The notes below the pieces were generated by a model that had not been told where the DNA came from, ran no database searches, and saw nothing but the letters and a program-made list of their open reading frames with translations. A DNA stretch of 30,000 nucleotides. It comes from Symbiodinium natans. Its lineage: Eukaryota; Sar; Dinophyceae; Suessiales; Symbiodiniaceae. The position numbers were made by a program, and so were the translations under genes. The stretch lies in contig CAJNDS010000580.1 of NCBI GenBank assembly GCA_905221605.1, positions 47,501 to 77,500 on the forward strand, written 5' to 3'. Below are positions 26,044 to 30,000 of the stretch, one piece after another; the stretch's first letter is position 1; each line of letters starts with the position of its first letter.

Positions 26044-27219
26044 TAGAGCCTTAGGGATTCGGGTTTCAAGGGCTTCGGGCTTCCGGCTTTAGGGATTCAA
26101 GACACACACCCAAACAACAAAACCCATCACCGAACCCCGGGCGATTAACCCTCTTATGAACCTGCAGCACATATTGAAACCCGGAAAGCCACCCTAAACC
26201 CTAAACCCTAAACCCTAAACCCTAAACCCTAAACCCTAAACCCTAAACCCTAAACCCTAAACCCTAAACCCTCTTATGAACTTTCAACCCTTGCGAGCCC
26301 CAAAAACCTGCAGCCCTCAACAGTAAACCCTAGATGCCCCTACATGCCCCTGAACCCTAAGCCGAAGCCGCCAAAGCCCCAAAGCCTTGAACCCCAAAGC
26401 CCTCTTCTTCTAAGCCCCTTAGGGTTTAGGGTTTAGGGTGTAGGGTTTAGGGTTTAGGGTGTAGGGTTTAGGGTTTAGGGTTTAGGCTTTAGGATTTAGG
26501 GTTTAGGGCCCCCAAACCCCCTGAATTCAACCCTGCAGCAACCTCACTGTTCAGATTCTCAGCTTCTCCAAACCGCGAGCGGAAGGACAAGTGATTCGGC
26601 GCCGAAACAGCCAAGCACCGGGGGGGAGGGGTTCAGGGCAGGAATAGAGTTGCTGGGGTTAGGGTTTAGGGTTTACCCTAAACCCTAAACCCTAAACCCT
26701 AAACCCTAAACCCTAAACCCTAAACTGGGCTCTTTCAGGTTCTTCGGATGGCGGGGTTTGATTCGAGTGTGGCACGTCTGGGGCGGGGGGGGGGGGGGCT
26801 GTGAAGGGTCTTTCGGGTTTTGGGGTTTAGGGTTTGGGGTTTAGGGTTTAGGGTTTAGGGTTCAGGGTTTAGGGTTTAGGGTTTGGGGTTTGGGGTTTGG
26901 GGTTTAGGGTTTAGGGCTAGGGCGGGAGAGGGAAGAGAAGAGTACATGCAGAATTCGGAGCTTCCTCAGATATCAAGCCCTCCGGCCCAAGCTCGTGAAT
27001 CCCTAAGGCGAAACCCTAAACCCTGAACCCCAAACCCTCAACCCTAAACCCCAAAAACTCTTCAATCTCACACCCGCAGAACCTAAACCTTACAAAACCC
27101 TTAACCCCCAATTGCACATCCGCAGATCTTTGCTTCCATGGGTTTGGGGTTTAGGGTTTAGGGTTTAGGGTTTAGGGTTTAGGGTTTAGGGTTTAGGGTT
27201 TAGGGTTTAGGGTTTAGGG
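26044..27219. repeat. Tandem segmental duplication, unit 1
   Basis: A 1.18-kb unit starts TAGAGCCTTAGGGATTCGGG and ends in a TTTAGGG array. Unit 2 starts with the same word at 27220. Non-telomeric sequence is essentially identical between units. Inside are arrays of both orientations, G-runs, and a plus-strand stretch after ctctttcag|GTTCTTCGG (near 26739), which could be an exon start but codes only about 17 codons (VLRMAGFDSSVARLGRG) with no known domain. Confidence 0.92.
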
Positions 27220-28400
27220 TAGAGCCTTAGGGATTCGGGTTTCAAGGGCTTCGGGCTTCCGGCTTTAGGGATTCAAGACACACACCCAAACAACAAAACC
27301 CATCACCGAACCCCGGGCGATTAACCCTCTTATGAACCTGCAGCACATATTGAAACCCGGAAACCCTAAACCCTAAACCCTAAACCCTAAACCCTAAACC
27401 CTAAACCCTAAACCCTAAACCCTAAACCCTAAACCCTAAACCCTCTTATGAACTTTCAACCCTTGCGAGCCCCAAAAACCTGCAGCCCTCAACAGTAAAC
27501 CCTAGATGCCCCTACATGCCCCTGAACCCTAAGCCGAAGCCGCCAAAGCCCCAAAGCCTTGAACCCCAAAGCCCTCTTCTTCTAAGCCCCTTAGGGTTTA
27601 GGGTTTAGGGTGTAGGGTTTAGGGTTTAGGGTGTAGGGTTTAGGGTTTAGGGTTTAGGCTTTAGGATTTAGGGTTTAGGGCCCCCAAACCCCCTGAATTC
27701 AACCCTGCAGCAACCTCACTGTTCAGATTCTCAGCTTCTCCAAACCGCGAGCGGAAGGACAAGTGATTCGGCGCCGAAACAGCCAAGCACCGGGGGGGAG
27801 GGGTTCAGGGCAGGAATAGAGTTGCTGGGGTTAGGGTTTAGGGTTTACCCTAAACCCTAAACCCTAAACCCTAAACCCTAAACCCTAAACCCTAAACCCT
27901 AAACCCTAAACCCTAAACCCTAAACCCTAAACTGGGCTCTTTCAGGTTCTTCGGATGGCGGGGTTTGATTCGAGTGTGGCACGTCTGGGGCGGGGGGGGG
28001 GGGGGCTGTGAAGGGTCTTTCGGGTTTTGGGGTTTAGGGTTTGGGGTTTAGGGTTTAGGGTTTAGGGTTCAGGGTTTAGGGTTTAGGGTTTGGGGTTTGG
28101 GGTTTGGGGTTTAGGGTTTAGGGCTAGGGCGGGAGAGGGAAGAGAAGAGTACATGCAGAATTCGGAGCTTCCTCAGATATCAAGCCCTCCGGCCCAAGCT
28201 CGTGAATCCCTAAGGCGAAACCCTAAACCCTGAACCCCAAACCCTCAACCCTAAACCCCAAAAACTCTTCAATCTCACACCCGCAGAACCTAAACCTTAC
28301 AAAACCCTTAACCCCCAATTGCACATCCGCAGATCTTTGCTTCCATGGGTTTGGGGTTTAGGGTTTCGGGTTTAGGGTTTAGGGTTTAGGGTTTAGGGTT
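27220..28400. repeat. Tandem segmental duplication, unit 2
   Basis: Second copy. The offset from unit 1 is 1176 at the start, 1172 near CTGAATTCAA (26521 against 27693), 1205 at GGGCTCTTTC and 1207 at TGCTTCCATG. The changes occur at telomeric arrays, mostly as whole-unit expansions. One array junction also differs (GGAAAGCCACCCTAAA in unit 1, GGAAACCCTAAA here). Confidence 0.92.
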
Positions 28401-28694
28401 TAGGGTGTAGGGTTTAGGGTTGAGGGTTGAGGGTTGAGGGTTGAGGGTTGGTTTAGGGAAGCACTAGTTCACGAATGCACTGTTATCCCGTTTCGTGAAT
28501 AGACTACTATGCGAAGATACCAAAATAGAAGCAGGCGACAAACTCATATACTAACATGCTGGTATATTGATATACTACTAACCGCAACACAGTAATAACA
28601 TACAGTTATCATGTATTTTACGGTCATAGAATTAGGGCAGGATTATCGCAACATGAGAAGATGCGTCATTGGGGCTACTCTTGGCTGCCTTTGC
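28401..28694. other. Variant array and AT-rich spacer, no gene recognised
   Basis: (TTGAGGG)5 at about 28417-28452, then AT-richer unique sequence with a TTCACGAA/TTCGTGAA inverted pair at 28468-28500. No frame of note. Confidence 0.5.
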
Positions 28695-28788
28695 CTTACT
28701 GTTGGTTAGCAGGGAATGAGGGAATGAGGTACCCTATATCATCCCTTAAAGGGTACCTCTTCCCTCTTTCCTACTAACCAACAGTAAG
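28695..28788. mobile_element. MITE-like element, family B, copy 2
   Basis: About 94 bp with very good inverted ends: CTTACTGTTGGTTAGCAGGG on the left; CTTACTGTTGGTTAGTAGGA read from the right. The centre is GGTACCCTATATCATCCCTTAAAGGGTACC in outline, so the whole element is one long hairpin. No coding capacity. Confidence 0.85.
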
Positions 28789-29300
28789 TTGCGGACATCA
28801 ACATGCACATCCGTCGGCAAGAATCTTCGTTCTTGCGAGCTCCTTCTTGATCCAGGCGTTTACAAACAAACCCCTGAACCCTAAACCCTAAACCCTAAAC
28901 CCTGAACCCCAAACCCTAAACCCTAAACAGCACAGTCGACACAAGAGCCCAAGCAAGAGCCGAGAAGGCAATGCCTTATGCTCGCATCATGTTCCAACGG
29001 CGGCTGGGGGGATGCCTACTTGCAGGAGGGTTGGGATGAACATAGTCCCCTCCCCCTAAGATGTAGGGTGTAGGGTGTACGGTGTAGGGTTTAGGGTTGA
29101 GGGTTTTGGGCCAGGGTTCAGGGTTTAGGGTTTGGGCACCCCGACATGATTGAACCCTCTAGGTACTTGTCATCAAAGGGCGGCTTCAGTTTGAAAATAT
29201 TTGGGGGAGCGCACGAAAGTTTGGGTCATGAGCCTGACTCCTGACGCCAAGGAGGGAAACCTAGAAGGGACCCTTCATCTTATTCCCCTATATGGCTGTG
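28789..29300. other. Spacer, no gene recognised
   Basis: A CCCTAAA array (28875-28927), then a GC-richer plus-strand open stretch at about 28930-29035 (STVDTRAQARAEKAMPYAR) without known motif, then GTGTAGG/TTTAGGG tract at 29060-29130 and unique sequence. Confidence 0.45.
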
Positions 29301-29314
29301 GCTCTAAATAGGGG

Positions 29315-29554
29315 TATGTCGCGGTGTCCCGCCACCCGCCTGTGTTACATACGTATGTCGCGCCCACTTGTTTCATACGTATGTCGCGGGGTTTGTCGCG
29401 GCTGTTTGGCGCTGTCTTGAAAAAGAGATACGAAACCCATGCAGTTCCAAGAAGGGGCTTGTCGCAAAGGCTTGTCGTGGAGGCTTGTCGCGGAGGTTTG
29501 TCGCGGACTGCTTGTCGCAAGCAGAACGGCTTTGTTGCAAACCCTATGTCGCGG
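29315..29554. repeat. TGTCGCGG-motif cluster with a 13-bp tandem repeat
   Basis: At least ten copies of TGTCGCGG or one-base variants occur in 240 bp. At 29455-29506 four occur as a tandem 13-mer AGGCTTGTCGCGG. ACATACGTATGTCGCG is repeated at 29346 and 29374 with a CATACGTATG palindrome. The open frames on both strands are repeat translations. Confidence 0.85.
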
Positions 29555-29699
29555 AAAGACGCCCGTGAGCCAGATACATACCTAGACTTTTGAGCCGCAC
29601 CCATATAACCCCTAACGTCGCCACCCTAAACCCAAGCCCTATACCCTAAATCCCAAAGCCCGAATACCTAAAGCCTAAATCGCTAGAGCATTCCCCCAG

Positions 29700-29762
29700 A
29701 TTGCCGGCTGGACGTGCGATGCCTGGGAAGGCCGCAATCGCATGAAGCCCAACATCGAACCT
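29700..29762 (+). CDS. Possible malectin-like exon on plus strand (GWTCDAWEGRNR)
   Basis: After ttcccccag|A the plus strand is open for about 21 codons including GWTCDAWEGRNRMKPNIEP. The GW.CD core followed by an Arg-rich R.R stretch resembles the YGW..D....R.R part of malectin-like domains and the YGWLCDG exons of this window, but it is on the opposite strand. Flanks are telomere-like, the acceptor is AG|A, and no partner exon was found. Low confidence. Confidence 0.28.
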
Positions 29763-30000
29763 TAAACCCTATAAGCCCTACATAAGCCCTACATAATCCC
29801 TAATCCCTATACAAGCCCTGTGTATGCCCCCTAGAACTACAAGCCCTATACAAGCCCTATAAGCCCTAACACCAAGCCCTACGGTACTCTGAACTAAAAC
29901 AGCCAACATCCTCGGTCTACCAAAAAATAAGGATTGGGGCTTTCGGGTTGAGGGGAGGTTCGAAGAGTAACCTAGGAACAATTAGGGTTTAGGGTTTAGA
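29763..30000. repeat. Degenerate CCCTATA(C/A)AAG-type repeat
   Basis: Loosely repeated AAGCCCTA, CTATACAAGCCCT and CATAAGCCCT units, likely decayed telomeric DNA; ends with TTTAGGG units at the window edge. No gene seen. Confidence 0.6.

Larger units (their letters stand above)
360..30000. repeat. Interstitial telomeric (CCCTAAA/TTTAGGG) arrays, scattered
   Basis: Dozens of arrays of the plant/algal telomere heptamer, about 20-300 bp each, are interspersed with short islands of other sequence. CCCTAAA-oriented examples lie at 989-1047, 1597-1661, 4428-4496, 4593-4683, 5288-5433, 5723-5786, 6129-6210, 7524-7611, 8142-8222, 9208-9279, 10385-10504 and 11017-11096. TTTAGGG-oriented examples lie at 1274-1500, 1790-1843, 4252-4298, 4876-4971, 7965-8015, 10172-10271, 16788-16862, 22707-22830, 23490-23600 and 25125-25270. 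Orientation alternates over short distances, so this is not a chromosome end. Read as protein the arrays give NPKP/TLNP-type low-complexity peptides, which explains many open frames here. Confidence 0.95.

Noticed and set aside
29275-29604. Open frames on both strands over the TGTCGCGG cluster
   Set aside because: A short repeat in any frame yields such mirrored frames. Peptides are repeat translations (GLSRR/DKPP) without domain features.
360-30000. Window as a chromosome end or subtelomere
   Set aside because: Arrays occur in both orientations throughout, are inserted in introns and elements, and no terminal array is seen. Interstitial telomeric sequence is the better description, although proximity to an end cannot be excluded.
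1-30000. Dinoflagellate spliced-leader RNA gene, tRNA or rRNA genes
   Set aside because: I looked for the conserved spliced-leader word (ending TTTTGGCTCAAG), tRNA-like cloverleaf ends and rRNA core words by eye and found none. This is a visual search, not a covariance-model scan.

Overview
The window looks like nuclear DNA of a eukaryotic alga, most likely a dinoflagellate. Three things point there. (1) The plant/algal telomere heptamer CCCTAAA/TTTAGGG occurs in dozens of interstitial arrays in both orientations from about 360 to 30000. (2) The exons I can reconstruct are tiny and join by AG|G acceptors with many GC (and some GA) donors, a splice-site usage reported for dinoflagellates. (3) Coding modules are tandemly duplicated. 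No long open frame is a convincing single-exon gene. Most long frames are unspliced readings of repeated modules or readings through telomeric DNA.

The real coding signal is on the minus strand, so genes read from high to low coordinates. From 21019 down to 12184 there are eight tandem modules, each spaced about 0.92-1.54 kb. Each encodes one tenascin-type EGF-like domain split over three micro-exons: A (25 nt, cysteines 1-2), B (56 nt, cysteines 3-5) and C (about 36 nt, cysteine 6 and linker). The phases are 1, 0, 0, so one module is 117 nt or 39 codons. The most upstream exon also carries cysteine 6 of a ninth EGF domain whose other exons I cannot find.

From 10163 down to 523, on the same strand, short islands between telomeric arrays encode pieces of a second domain type. 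In order they are FY(Y/F)GSSLP..LDE, G(Q/K)S(F/Y)G..YGWLCDG, APPR.TYGL, W.L.LPDGEY.VE and further strands. The order and motifs resemble a malectin-like carbohydrate-binding domain. The part from the FY.GSSLP strand through the APPR piece occurs twice (10163-7638 and 2239-523); the later W and strand pieces are seen only once, so the second domain is incomplete here. Because strand and order are continuous, the EGF and malectin-like parts may be one very large gene (at least 20 kb, both ends missing) for a secreted or surface adhesion/lectin-like protein. That union is inference.

The rest is repeat landscape. There are short inverted-repeat (MITE-like) elements in several families, two of them with telomeric DNA embedded. 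There are homogenised variant arrays (CCCCTAAA, CCCTAGATG, CCCTAAAAG, TTTGGGG, TTTATGGG), poly-G, CT, TA and ATT microsatellites, and a near-identical tandem duplication of about 1.2 kb at 26044-28400. Homologous EGF modules act as empty-site controls and show that telomeric arrays were inserted into introns. From 21.0 to 30 kb I see no gene I can name, only one or two possible exons. No tRNA, rRNA, CRISPR array, spliced-leader gene or promoter was recognised.
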